NCBI GenBank assembly: GCA_026983755.1
Contig: JALSTL010000191.1
Coordinates: 1-32,419, forward strand
Source of the DNA: Melioribacteraceae bacterium
GTDB taxonomy: Bacteria > Bacteroidota > Ignavibacteria > Ignavibacteriales > Melioribacteraceae
Direction: 5' to 3'
Length of the DNA: 32,419 nucleotides
Part shown: piece after piece, positions 1-8,056 of the stretch
How the letters are laid out: every line of letters begins with the position of its first letter
How positions within the stretch are numbered: the first letter of the stretch is position 1
Position numbers and translations under genes: made by a program
The notes under the pieces: generated by a model
Databases searched by the model: none
What the model was told of the DNA's origin: nothing
The model's input: the letters and a program-made list of their open reading frames with translations, nothing else

Positions 1-1
1 G

Positions 2-214
2 TTAAAAGAAATAAAAGAACTGTTGTTCTTAAAGGTGGATAACGATAAAAATTGTAACGATGTTCGAAGAATAGCGGAAAAGAAAATTTCCGAAATTGAT
101 TTAAAAATTATGGAAATGAAAAAGATTAAAAAAGCGTTAGTAAAACTTTCTCAAAAATGTAAAAGTACGTCCGGTGAGGAATGTCCGATTTTAAATGAAA
201 TTGAAAACCTTTGA
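2..214 (+). CDS. MerR-family metal-responsive regulator, C-terminal part (5' end outside window)
   Basis: The reading frame is open from base 2, so the DNA-binding N-terminus lies before the window. What is visible is the dimerisation helix (VRRIAEKKISEIDLKI) and the metal-binding end of a MerR-family regulator. Three cysteines are present: one just before VRR, a second 35 residues later in QKCKS, and a third in the ECPIL motif. The 35-residue spacing equals Cys82-Cys117 of the mercury sensor MerR. The last loop, with 8 residues between the second and third Cys positions, is one shorter than the 9 of MerR. Such proteins sit on promoters of metal export or detoxification genes and activate them on metal binding. 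Which metal is sensed (Hg, Pb, Zn or Cd) cannot be decided here, and the target genes are not in the window. Confidence 0.8.
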   Translation, partial: LKEIKELLFLKVDNDKNCNDVRRIAEKKISEIDLKIMEMKKIKKALVKLSQKCKSTSGEECPILNEIENL

Positions 215-723
215 ATCTACAAAAAATAATTTTCCGTTCGGATTTGCTAAAATATTCAACCCGAATTATGCAATAGAAAAACAGAATAGCTCTAAACTAT
301 TGTAATCAAAGCAATTATTTTAATGCAAGCATTAGGAAAGGTTAAATTAAAAAGTCTCTTTAACCTATTTTATATTAGAATTTTATAAACAATTTCTAAA
401 TTCTAATGTATAATTTGGGTACAAATAACAAATTGGTTTATTACTTATATTGAAATTGCACTCATTGTTTTTAACCGTATTACCAAAAAAAAATTAATTT
501 CAAAATCAAATTTCAACTTTTGAAAAAGATTTACAGTATATTTTATATAATGATTCTATTATCTTCGTAACTAAAAATTTTTTACTTGGCTTTTTAACAA
601 AATTTCTGTTAATATTATTCAAAATTTAATTAAGCGGTTAGTTGTTAATTCACTTTAACATTTGTATGTTTTAACTTAAAATAAAACTACTTCTAAGTCG
701 ATAATCAAAGATATATAAACTCT
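215..723. other. 509-base non-coding stretch before the polysaccharide genes
   Basis: No convincing gene was found on either strand. The left part (258-420) is a copy of a dispersed foldback repeat listed separately. The right part (about 421-723) is very AT-rich and presumably holds the promoter of the gene at 724; I could not pick a promoter with confidence. No clear Shine-Dalgarno sequence precedes the ATG at 724. Confidence 0.5.
258..420 (+). repeat. Dispersed foldback repeat, copy A (long form)
   Basis: The element begins with AACCCGAATTATGC and ends with TATAATTTGGGT, an approximate terminal inverted repeat. Its first ~68 bases match the reverse complement of 31623-31704 almost base for base: 34 identical bases at the start, then a 23-base identical block. 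Its last ~50 bases (371-420) match 4929-4979. Near the right end ATTAGAATTT and AAATTCTAAT form a 10-base stem. It has no coding capacity, consistent with a MITE- or REP-like element moved by proteins encoded elsewhere. Confidence 0.7.
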
Positions 724-2748
724 ATGGAACCATTGGGAATAACTGAATCGTTTTCTAATAAAATCGGGAAAAGTTTTGCAGTATTAAAGCAAAAAAAAAA
801 TACTATCTTAAAAGCAATTATTACGGGTTTACTTTTGGGATTAGCGGTTTATTTTTTGCAACCAAAACTTTTTAAAGCTGTTTCCGTAATAATTTTCAAG
901 TATGATAGTTTTAACAATCCGTCGTTAGCATTAAACGGTTCGCTGGAAAATGAAATAAATTATATCTTATCAGACCAAACTATATCAACGGTAAAAAAAT
1001 TTTTACACCTTAATTATGAAGTTAAAAATAACATTGAAGCCGTTGAAGATTTAACCACATCATCAATACTCATCAAAGTTACGGCCAATAATTCCAAAGA
1101 TTGTGCCTCTATCGCAAACGGATTGGTAGAAATTTTTTTAAGTAAAGCAATTATTAATAATAGAGGTTCATATCTAACACTAATTAAGGAAATTGAAAAA
1201 AGGGAAAAGGAAAATACGGAGGATATTTTAAGGAACACGAAAAACTTCCAAGAATTTATTTCCAATGCAAGTATAAAAAACCTTAATCCGAAAGAGACGG
1301 TTACTGTTAATCATATTTCCGACTTGGAATCGGATTTGGAAATTATAGAATATGATAATAAACTAAATAGAATTATATATGATAACTTAATCGGTTATTT
1401 AGGTAAAAATTATCCTGAAATTCATTTCAAGTCATCTATAATTAACAATAACAAAAAAATTGAAGACATAGAGAACACGTATAAAAGAGCATTAACCGAA
1501 AAGTATATCTACAATTCGATAAAAAAAATAAAAAGTATTCATCCCAATTTTAATTGGAAAAAAAGTTATTATAAAATTAACACGGATTCGCTCGGTTCAT
1601 TGCTTAAAACTTATGTTACGCAGTATATGGAAACAAAATCCGATAGCAAAAGTTTTAAATTCAATATGCTAAAAAATTTAATTTGGAAAATTGAAGAAAC
1701 CAAAGCTAAGCTTGACGCAATTGATTTGTCTAAATCTATGCTGTATGATATAATAACAAGTATGGAAGATAAGTTTAATTCCATTCCGGTTAGATATTTG
1801 GAAATTGCTCAATTGGAACGAAGGAAAAAATTTAATCTTAAACTTGATAGGAAACTAAAAATAAAAAGCAACGAACTGAAGAAAAAAGCAGTAAAATATT
1901 TTGCAGAGATAGATTCTATAACCCAAGCCGAACCACCGCAATCTTTTTATTCCCCTAATCTTTTTAATAATTTGTTTGTCGGCGGTTTGCTCGGATTATT
2001 GTTCGGCATTGGCTTTGCTCTTTTTACTAAAAAATCCGAATTGGAATTTATTACTTCCGTTGATGATTTTGAAGATAGTCAATTACAAATTATTTCTCAA
2101 ATTCCAACATTTCCGCACGGTCAACCTATATTGATAAATTTTAAAAAATTAGAAAACGAAAACTTAAAAAATGCATTTGAAAGTATTGAAGCATACTTAA
2201 AATACGGCAATTTGGATAAAGTATTAAAAACCGTTTTAATTACCAGTTTTAACGATAACGAAGGAAAGAGTATTATTGCATCAAACTTGGCAATTTTACT
2301 TGCCAACAACGGCGCCAAAGTTCTTTTGGTTGATTTAAATTTTATAAATCCAAAACTAAGTAAACTTTTTGAAGTTAACCCTTTTCCGTTTTTAGCTCAT
2401 TTTTTACTGAGAAAAAAAGAAGTGGATGATATTATTAAAAAATCAAAAATTGAAAATCTTAATATTATAACGGAAACGGAAGTAACTAAACATTTGTCGT
2501 CTATTGTAAACTCTCATCGTTTGAAAGATTTTATAAAAATAGTAAGTAATAAATACGATTTTGTTATTTTAGATACCGCTTCATTAACTGCCTTAAATGA
2601 GATTATAACAATTTCACAAATTGTGGATCAAACCATTATTGTAGCACGCTCCAACCAAACTCAACAATCCGATGTATCGGAAATAACATCTTTATTTGAA
2701 CAAAACAATATAAACAATTATAGTATTGTGCTTAATGATGTGGAATAA
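724..2748 (+). CDS. Polysaccharide chain-length determinant fused to BY-kinase-like ATPase (Wzz/Wzc type)
   Basis: This is a polysaccharide co-polymerase of the Wzz/Wzc type, which sets chain length during export of surface polysaccharide. A first membrane helix lies at about residues 31-46, then a long, charged, probably coiled-coil periplasmic part, a second membrane helix at about 414-436 (GGLLGLLFGIGFAL), and a cytoplasmic P-loop domain. The Walker A motif ends in G514-K515-S516, Walker A' is VLLVD with D537, and Walker B is VILD with D617. The protein stops soon after the core fold (SIVLNDVE) and lacks the tyrosine-rich C-terminal tail used for autophosphorylation by true BY-kinases. It may therefore act as an ATP-binding regulator rather than a tyrosine kinase. 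The neighbour at 2870 makes the first lipid-linked sugar, so the two fit one pathway. No clear ribosome binding site precedes the ATG. Confidence 0.85.
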   Translation: MEPLGITESFSNKIGKSFAVLKQKKNTILKAIITGLLLGLAVYFLQPKLFKAVSVIIFKYDSFNNPSLALNGSLENEINYILSDQTISTVKKFLHLNYEVKNNIEAVEDLTTSSILIKVTANNSKDCASIANGLVEIFLSKAIINNRGSYLTLIKEIEKREKENTEDILRNTKNFQEFISNASIKNLNPKETVTVNHISDLESDLEIIEYDNKLNRIIYDNLIGYLGKNYPEIHFKSSIINNNKKIEDIENTYKRALTEKYIYNSIKKIKSIHPNFNWKKSYYKINTDSLGSLLKTYVTQYMETKSDSKSFKFNMLKNLIWKIEETKAKLDAIDLSKSMLYDIITSMEDKFNSIPVRYLEIAQLERRKKFNLKLDRKLKIKSNELKKKAVKYFAEIDSITQAEPPQSFYSPNLFNNLFVGGLLGLLFGIGFALFTKKSELEFITSVDDFEDSQLQIISQIPTFPHGQPILINFKKLENENLKNAFESIEAYLKYGNLDKVLKTVLITSFNDNEGKSIIASNLAILLANNGAKVLLVDLNFINPKLSKLFEVNPFPFLAHFLLRKKEVDDIIKKSKIENLNIITETEVTKHLSSIVNSHRLKDFIKIVSNKYDFVILDTASLTALNEIITISQIVDQTIIVARSNQTQQSDVSEITSLFEQNNINNYSIVLNDVE

Positions 2749-2869
2749 TAATCATTATTTTATTTGAATAATCATTAAATAAAATTATATTCGTATTATA
2801 CTTATATTTTTATCGGTAATTTTTTCGTTAAAAATGTTAAGGACTATCAAAAAATAAATTACAATTGAA

Positions 2870-4534
2870 ATGACCTTTCTTTTAGTATTTTTTACAAGCT
2901 TGGTAATAACTCTTTTTTTAACGCCTTTCTTTATTTCATTCCTAAAAAAAACTAAAATTGTAGATTTCCCCGGTGGAAGAAAAATGCATAAAAATGTTAT
3001 TCCTCGTATGGGTGGTCTCATAATTTTCTTAGTTGTTTTAACAATGATAAATGCTTTTGTTGAAGATTTTAATTCCGTAAAATTAATTGTAATTTCTGCA
3101 ACCATATTGGTATTTGTAGGTATAATTGACGATGTTCTAAATCTTAACAGATTTATAAAATTTATAATTCAAAATATTTCCGCAATCATTTTGGTTTATT
3201 ATATGGAACCGTTATACAAATCGGTTTCCATTTTCGGAATTACTTTACAAAATCCTTATGATTATTTGTTCATACTTTTAATAATAATAGGAACAATTAA
3301 TTCAATTAACTTTTTAGACGGTTTAGACGGTTTGGCAAGTGGCTTTTCTCTGCTTATTTTTATTGTTTTATTGGCTTTGGCAATTAGAAAAAACGATACG
3401 TTTTTAATATTATTAAATGTTAGTTTATTAGGTAGTATTTTGGGTTTCTTAAAATTTAATGCCTTTCCGGCCAGTGTTTTTCTTGGAGATACCGGTTCTT
3501 TGGTACTTGGATTTTTTCTGATTTTTATTTCTTTACTTACTTCAATTAACTACCATAATTCCAATTTGGATTTAACTTTTCCGCTTATATTATTAGGAGT
3601 TCCACTGCTTGATACGGCAAAAGTTTTTTTATTACGACTTTGGTTGCGTAAAGATCCATTTTCGCCCGATACTAAACATCAACATCATATTTTACAAAAA
3701 AGTTTGAACAATGCAGAGTTTACCGTTTTTATCATTCAATTGTTTTCAATATTATTTATTCTGCTTGCGTTATTCTATTTAAAAGATTACAGAGTGGAAA
3801 CAACGTTGCTTTTCTTTGTTGCCGGAGCAATATTGATTGGCATTCAACCTATTTTGCTTAAATATAAACTTGCAAATATATTTAATAATTTTCTTAAAAA
3901 TTTTCGTAAAACCAATCCGAACAATGTATTTGTTTTTATTAAATCATTATCAATAGCTTCGTTAATAATAATGATTATTATTGCCGCAATTTCTTTTTCG
4001 AGCAAAACTTCTCTTAACACTCAAGAACTGATTTTTCTAATAACGGCCATCTTTATTTTATTTCTTGTTTCGTATTTTCAAAAGGATAAAAATGAAACCA
4101 TTAATGATTTGGATGTTTTTATAAATTTTACAGTCTTTTTTATTATTTCCAAATTAAGTTTGCCGGCTTTTAATTTTCCATACGGAGATTATAATTTAAT
4201 TCAAATAATACATAATACCGGATTTTATATTTTGGCTTTATTAATATCAATAATGATTATTTTAAGGTGGAAAGCTTTTTCCGGAAAAAAAATGCTTTTT
4301 ACCGGAATAGATTTTACGATAATTGTTTTTATTTTACTAACTTTTTTAGTAAATAAAATTTTGGAATTTGATTATAACTATTATTTAAGTGTCAGTTTTT
4401 TGGAAGCTTTTATTTTTTATATATGGTATAAAATAACAATTGATTTTAAGAAAAAGTTTACCGGTATTATTACCGTTACTTCTTTTTTACTTCCTTTGGC
4501 TTTTTTATTGTATCTTTTAGTTCTAAATATTTAA
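2870..4534 (+). CDS. MraY/WecA-family sugar-1-phosphate transferase with extra C-terminal membrane domain
   Basis: A multi-pass membrane enzyme that transfers a UDP-sugar phosphate, probably GlcNAc-1-P, to undecaprenyl phosphate, starting O-antigen, exopolysaccharide or teichoic-acid-like synthesis. Family motifs appear in order: D32-FPGGRKMHKN, PRMGG, the Mg-binding D87-D88 in GIIDDVLNL, N147-FLDGLDGLASG with D150 and D153, FLGDTGS, and KHQHH (H270-H273), which places it with WecA/TagO/RgpG rather than MraY. These enzymes are usually about 330-380 residues. Here the fold seems complete near residue 330, and about 220 further residues form several additional hydrophobic helices with no motif I recognise. 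It lies 121 bases after the Wzz-like gene on the same strand. The substrate sugar is inferred from the family. Confidence 0.88.
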   Translation: MTFLLVFFTSLVITLFLTPFFISFLKKTKIVDFPGGRKMHKNVIPRMGGLIIFLVVLTMINAFVEDFNSVKLIVISATILVFVGIIDDVLNLNRFIKFIIQNISAIILVYYMEPLYKSVSIFGITLQNPYDYLFILLIIIGTINSINFLDGLDGLASGFSLLIFIVLLALAIRKNDTFLILLNVSLLGSILGFLKFNAFPASVFLGDTGSLVLGFFLIFISLLTSINYHNSNLDLTFPLILLGVPLLDTAKVFLLRLWLRKDPFSPDTKHQHHILQKSLNNAEFTVFIIQLFSILFILLALFYLKDYRVETTLLFFVAGAILIGIQPILLKYKLANIFNNFLKNFRKTNPNNVFVFIKSLSIASLIIMIIIAAISFSSKTSLNTQELIFLITAIFILFLVSYFQKDKNETINDLDVFINFTVFFIISKLSLPAFNFPYGDYNLIQIIHNTGFYILALLISIMIILRWKAFSGKKMLFTGIDFTIIVFILLTFLVNKILEFDYNYYLSVSFLEAFIFYIWYKITIDFKKKFTGIITVTSFLLPLAFLLYLLVLNI

Positions 4535-4536
4535 TA

Positions 4537-4698
4537 TTAAAGAAATAAAGTTGTCATCATTATAGATAGAGCGGCAAAATACAATAATCCCAAATTATAT
4601 TTTATTTTATTTATTCTTTCCGCTTCTTCGTTATAATCTAAAACTTTTACTTCCGACAGAGATTCGGATAATTCCGAAATGTTTGATATTGAATGCAT
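4537..4698 (-). CDS. Small single-helix membrane protein (53 aa), unrecognised
   Basis: A short reading frame on the minus strand encodes 53 residues: a charged N-terminal half (ELSESLSEVKV...EEAERINKIK) followed by one hydrophobic helix at residues 35-53 (LGLLYFAALSIMMTTLFL). The ATG is preceded at good distance by GGGAG (bases 4705-4709), a better ribosome binding site than most genes here have. The layout predicts a tail-anchored inner membrane protein with the charged part in the cytoplasm. It ends two bases from the convergent transferase gene and lies downstream of the SpoIID-like gene on the same strand, but 435 bases away. I do not recognise a family. A chance open frame cannot be excluded in DNA this AT-rich. 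Confidence 0.5.
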   Translation of the reverse strand: MHSISNISELSESLSEVKVLDYNEEAERINKIKYNLGLLYFAALSIMMTTLFL

Positions 4699-4819
4699 TT
4701 TATACTCCCGTTTTTTTTATTTACAACTCCACTATCGGCAAGTTTAATAACAAGTTTAGTGTAAAACGGGCATTATTTTGGTTAAATGTGTCGTATAGTG
4801 ACAAATAGCATTAAACATT

Positions 4820-4834
4820 TGAGAAAATTTCTCA
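4820..4834. promoter_or_regulatory. Perfect palindrome, possible operator
   Basis: TGAGAAA and TTTCTCA flank a single A, giving a 7-base inverted repeat centred about 130 bases upstream of the ATG of the 53-residue membrane protein (minus strand). The size fits a dimeric repressor site. No regulator is assigned, and chance is possible in AT-rich DNA. Confidence 0.3.
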
Positions 4835-4928
4835 TTGTGAAACAGATAAAAACAAAAAAATAATTTTTGAAGAATAAATGGTTAGATATGAATTTCAACC
4901 TGTTGGCTGGGTTTTTAAGATATTATTA

Positions 4929-4979
4929 CATATTAGAGTTTTATAAACAATTTCCAAATTCCAAAGCATAATTTGGGTT
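4929..4979 (+). repeat. Dispersed foldback repeat, copy B (right end only)
   Basis: This stretch matches the last 50 bases of copy A (371-420) with few differences, including the block TTTTATAAACAATTTC and the terminal GCATAATTTGGGTT. I found no matching AACCCGAATTATGC left end upstream, so this copy looks truncated or too diverged on that side. Confidence 0.6.
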
Positions 4980-5133
4980 AAACCATTCTGGTTATCGGTT
5001 TTATATTCTTAAAAAATTCGTTATTAGCTTTTGCTATTTCTTTCTAATTTTCAATATGAATTACGTATAATCATGTTCAGATAATTTTGCTTCGGCTTTT
5101 TTCAAATAAGTTTTTATTTTAGAATAAAAAAAT

Positions 5134-6480
5134 TTAATAAGTTTTTTTAATTTCCGCTTTGGGAAAATAATGCAATAAAATTTCATCAAATTTATAACCC
5201 AACTCTCCCATAACTGCCGCACCGATTTGGCATAAACCAACACCGTGGCCCCAACCCGAGCCAATCAAAACAAATTTTTGCGGAATTCTATTTTTAATAT
5301 CGTATTTTTCAATAAAAAATGCAGAACTGTAAAGATGTGATTCTGAAAGAATTTTTCTGATCTCCAATTCTTTTCCTATTATTAAAGTTTTATTGGAACC
5401 GATAATTTTTAATTTTATTAATCTTCCCGAAAAACCTCTTTGAACAGGAACAAGATCTATAATGTTGCCAAAATCGATACCGGATTTTTTTCTGATTAAA
5501 TCCGCTAATTCTTCTTGTGTATATTCAATTTTCCATCGGTAAAAATCTTTTGTTTTTCTATCATAATTATTTAATACTTGCTCTAAAATTTTTTCATCGG
5601 TAGTGTTGCAAAAAGCCGGTGGAGAGTTTTTAATCCATTTTACCGCCGAAGATTCATTTGTTAGGTCCGTTTCAAACTCATCCGGTTCAAATTTATAATC
5701 TACAATAGATTTAAGATAAGGATGTTCAACATTTTCCCAAACATTTTCAAAAGATTCTGTAATACCACCGCACGATTTTGAAAATCTGGTATCACAAATT
5801 TGTTCGTTGTACATAAGTACTATTCCGGTTGTTTCCTTAACGGCTTGTTCTGCATTGTGCGCATGTACTTTTGTAATTCCTTGGTATCTTTGGCAATGGT
5901 CATCGGCACATACATCGTAAAGAACATGATCTTCGCGGTCATACCAACGAATAATTTCTTTTTCGGTTATTATTTCCGAAATATATTTTTGCTTACTTAC
6001 TTCTTTTCGTTTTGCAATTTGTGCAAGTAACCAACTGCGCGAAATTATTGCATGTGCTTTTAATAATTCCAGCGAACTGGTTGCACTCATTTCGGAAGAT
6101 ATTACACTAACCAAATATTGTTCTACCGGTACAATGTTAATTACGGTAAGTTTATTATTTTCTATAATTATTTTTAGTTTTCCTACAAACCTTTGGTTTT
6201 GTTTTTGTTCCCAATGAAATTGTAATCCTATTGTTACGTTTTTTAGTAAAAAAGAATCGGATGCGGGTTCAGTGGGACTTAAAATAATTTTTTTTTGCGG
6301 TTCCGATTTCTTCTCGTCGGATATTAAATAAATAAAATCATTTTTTAATTCCGCTTTACATTTGCCGTTAAATAATTGTCCGCTAGAGGCACTGATAAAA
6401 TTTCCGTACAAATCAAATTCAATTTTTTTTGCCGATAAAATTGCTACGGTTACATTAGGTTTATTCATATTTGCCAACAT
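5134..6480 (-). CDS. SpoIID/LytB domain protein (peptidoglycan-acting)
   Basis: The protein has the SpoIID/LytB fold: the ISSEM motif with E130, aligned with the catalytic Glu of SpoIID lytic transglycosylases, followed by LLKAHAIISRSWLLAQ; a C191-ADD-H195-C196 cluster like the metal site of SpoIID; SKSCGGITESFENVW; and the C-terminal GWGHGVGLCQIGAAVMGELG motif from about residue 409. In spore formers SpoIID cleaves glycan strands stripped of stem peptides; here it presumably works on ordinary wall remodelling, since nothing else suggests sporulation. No signal peptide is visible: the chain starts with a typical SpoIID N-terminal strand (NVTVAIL). Two starts are possible, M1 and M5 (base 6468). 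At 448 residues it is longer than many family members. It is divergent from the outer-membrane gene at 6785. Confidence 0.85.
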   Translation of the reverse strand: MLANMNKPNVTVAILSAKKIEFDLYGNFISASSGQLFNGKCKAELKNDFIYLISDEKKSEPQKKIILSPTEPASDSFLLKNVTIGLQFHWEQKQNQRFVGKLKIIIENNKLTVINIVPVEQYLVSVISSEMSATSSLELLKAHAIISRSWLLAQIAKRKEVSKQKYISEIITEKEIIRWYDREDHVLYDVCADDHCQRYQGITKVHAHNAEQAVKETTGIVLMYNEQICDTRFSKSCGGITESFENVWENVEHPYLKSIVDYKFEPDEFETDLTNESSAVKWIKNSPPAFCNTTDEKILEQVLNNYDRKTKDFYRWKIEYTQEELADLIRKKSGIDFGNIIDLVPVQRGFSGRLIKLKIIGSNKTLIIGKELEIRKILSESHLYSSAFFIEKYDIKNRIPQKFVLIGSGWGHGVGLCQIGAAVMGELGYKFDEILLHYFPKAEIKKTY

Positions 6481-6784
6481 TTTTTAAATTAACATGAAAA
6501 ATACTTATTACAAACAGACTAATCAACAGAGAAAATATTAATAAAATAATTTCGCTAAATTTAATTAAATGATTAAAAAATGTTTGATAAATATTTTTAA
6601 TATTGTAAATGATTTTTTACAATGTTTATAGCTTAATATTTAAAATAATTTTTTAACACAAAAAAAGAAATTTCGGAATTTTTTGAATAACTTTATTAAT
6701 GACCTTGATTTTGGCTTTCATTTTCTTATTATTCAATAGTCGATTGTGAATTTTCCGGTAAAATTATTAAATGGATAAATCCAA
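6481..6784. other. 304-base divergent intergenic region
   Basis: This stretch separates the divergent SpoIID-like and PorV/PorQ-like genes and must hold both promoters. It is extremely AT-rich. A hairpin ATTGTAAA-N6-TTTACAAT lies at 6602-6623 with an 8-base stem; this could be an operator. I see no gene and no confident promoter. Confidence 0.45.
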
Positions 6785-7828
6785 ATGAAAAAAATAGTAA
6801 CATATATTTTTATTTTATTAGTTACACTAACAATTCAAACAAAAGCTCAAACCGAAGTGGCAAAATATGCCGGAGAATTTTTAGCTTTGGGTGTTGGCGG
6901 AAAATCTTTGGCAATGGGTAGTGCTGCTGTTGCAGTAACAAATGATGTAACTTCCGGATATTGGAACCCTGCGGGTTTGGCTTTTATGAATTATCCTCAA
7001 ATTTCATTAATGCACGAAGAACATTTCGGAAATTTGGTAAATTATAATTACGGAGCAATTGCAATTCCTTACGGAAAAGATATGAGTTTTGGATTTAGTG
7101 TAATACGTTTGGGTATTGACGGAATACCCGATACAAGAGAAGCTTTAATAGATAGAAAAACCGGAAAACAAATTACCGATCCGCACAATGTAAACTGGGC
7201 ATTGGATTACACTAAAATTACGGAATTTAGTAATACCGATTATGCTTTTTTCTTAACATTTGCGAAAAGACAATCCGAGCGATTATATTGGGGAGCAAAC
7301 TTAAAATTAATTAGAAGAGATTTGGCGGAATTCGGTGCAACCGGTATTGGTTTTGACATCGGGGCAATTTACATGCCGTTGCAAAATCTTAAAGTTGGTG
7401 CTAACATAACGGATGTTACCACTACATTGCTTGCATGGAGTACCGGCAGAAATGAATTAATTTCACCTACGGTAAAATTAGGAGCCGCATATCAATTACT
7501 TATACTTGGCGGCAAATTAACTCCGGCAATAGATTTTGATTTCCGTTTTGAAAACAGAAGATCTTCGGCTTATTTTAATATTGGTCCAATTAGTTTGGAT
7601 ACACGTTTCGGATTTGAATATGCTTATAAAAATCTATTTGCCATTCGTGCCGGTTATAATGACGTAAAGCAATTTACAATTGGTGCCGGCATTAAACTTC
7701 CCAAATTAAATATAGATTATTCTTTTGCCAGATTTAGCGATTCGGAAACTAACCGTTTGCCCGATACTCATAGAATTTCTCTTACACTAACGTTGGAACA
7801 ACCTAAATTTTTAAGAAAAAATAAATAG
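6785..7828 (+). CDS. PorV/PorQ-family outer membrane beta-barrel protein
   Basis: A signal peptide (MKKIVTYIFILLVTLTIQ, cleaved after TKA) is followed by the family hallmark: FLALGVGGKSLAMGSA, then SGYWNPAGLAF and a run of alternating strands ending in an aromatic-rich C-terminus. This is the UPF0164/PorV-PorQ family, FadL-like outer membrane barrels of the FCB group; PorV and PorQ themselves take part in type IX secretion, but most relatives have unknown roles. No T9SS component or C-terminal sorting-domain protein was seen here, so a specific secretion role is not supported. The gene appears to be transcribed alone, with 228 bases before the next operon. Confidence 0.85.
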   Translation: MKKIVTYIFILLVTLTIQTKAQTEVAKYAGEFLALGVGGKSLAMGSAAVAVTNDVTSGYWNPAGLAFMNYPQISLMHEEHFGNLVNYNYGAIAIPYGKDMSFGFSVIRLGIDGIPDTREALIDRKTGKQITDPHNVNWALDYTKITEFSNTDYAFFLTFAKRQSERLYWGANLKLIRRDLAEFGATGIGFDIGAIYMPLQNLKVGANITDVTTTLLAWSTGRNELISPTVKLGAAYQLLILGGKLTPAIDFDFRFENRRSSAYFNIGPISLDTRFGFEYAYKNLFAIRAGYNDVKQFTIGAGIKLPKLNIDYSFARFSDSETNRLPDTHRISLTLTLEQPKFLRKNK

Positions 7829-8056
7829 AAAGATCGTAATTCTCAAAAAATTTAAGAAAAATTAAATTTACTCTTTTAAAAAAATCTGCAATCATAATTT
7901 CCCGCTCAATTATCATCCTTTCCGAAATTCGTTTAATATTTTATTATATTTATAAGTTATAATTAAATTTAACAACAGAATAATTCGGGAAACTTATTTG
8001 TTTATCTGTTGTAAAAAACCAATCAATCATATAAAATAATCAAAGGGGTAATAATC

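Larger units (their letters stand above)
4699..5133. other. 435-base non-coding stretch with palindrome and repeat end
   Basis: Between the small membrane protein and the SpoIID-like gene there is no further convincing gene. It holds the right-hand end of the dispersed repeat (4929-4979) and a palindrome TGAGAAAATTTCTCA at 4820-4834, which could be an operator for the small gene. The spacing TGTC-N7-GACA near 4789-4803 is a second, weaker inverted repeat. Confidence 0.45.

Noticed and set aside
215..723. CRISPR array or tRNA in the AT-rich gaps
   Set aside because: No regularly spaced direct repeats and no cloverleaf with a TTCGAAT-type loop were found in any gap.
2758..2784. TTTTATTT/AAATAAAA hairpin after the Wzz-like gene as a terminator
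   Set aside because: The stem is only A-T pairs and would be too weak; downstream genes are probably cotranscribed.
5061..5264. 67-residue minus-strand frame overlapping the SpoIID-like gene end
   Set aside because: It overlaps the conserved GWGHGVGLCQ region in a different frame and has no own signals.
6785..7828. Type IX secretion component
   Set aside because: The family includes PorV and PorQ, but no other secretion gene or sorting domain is present, so only the family call is given.
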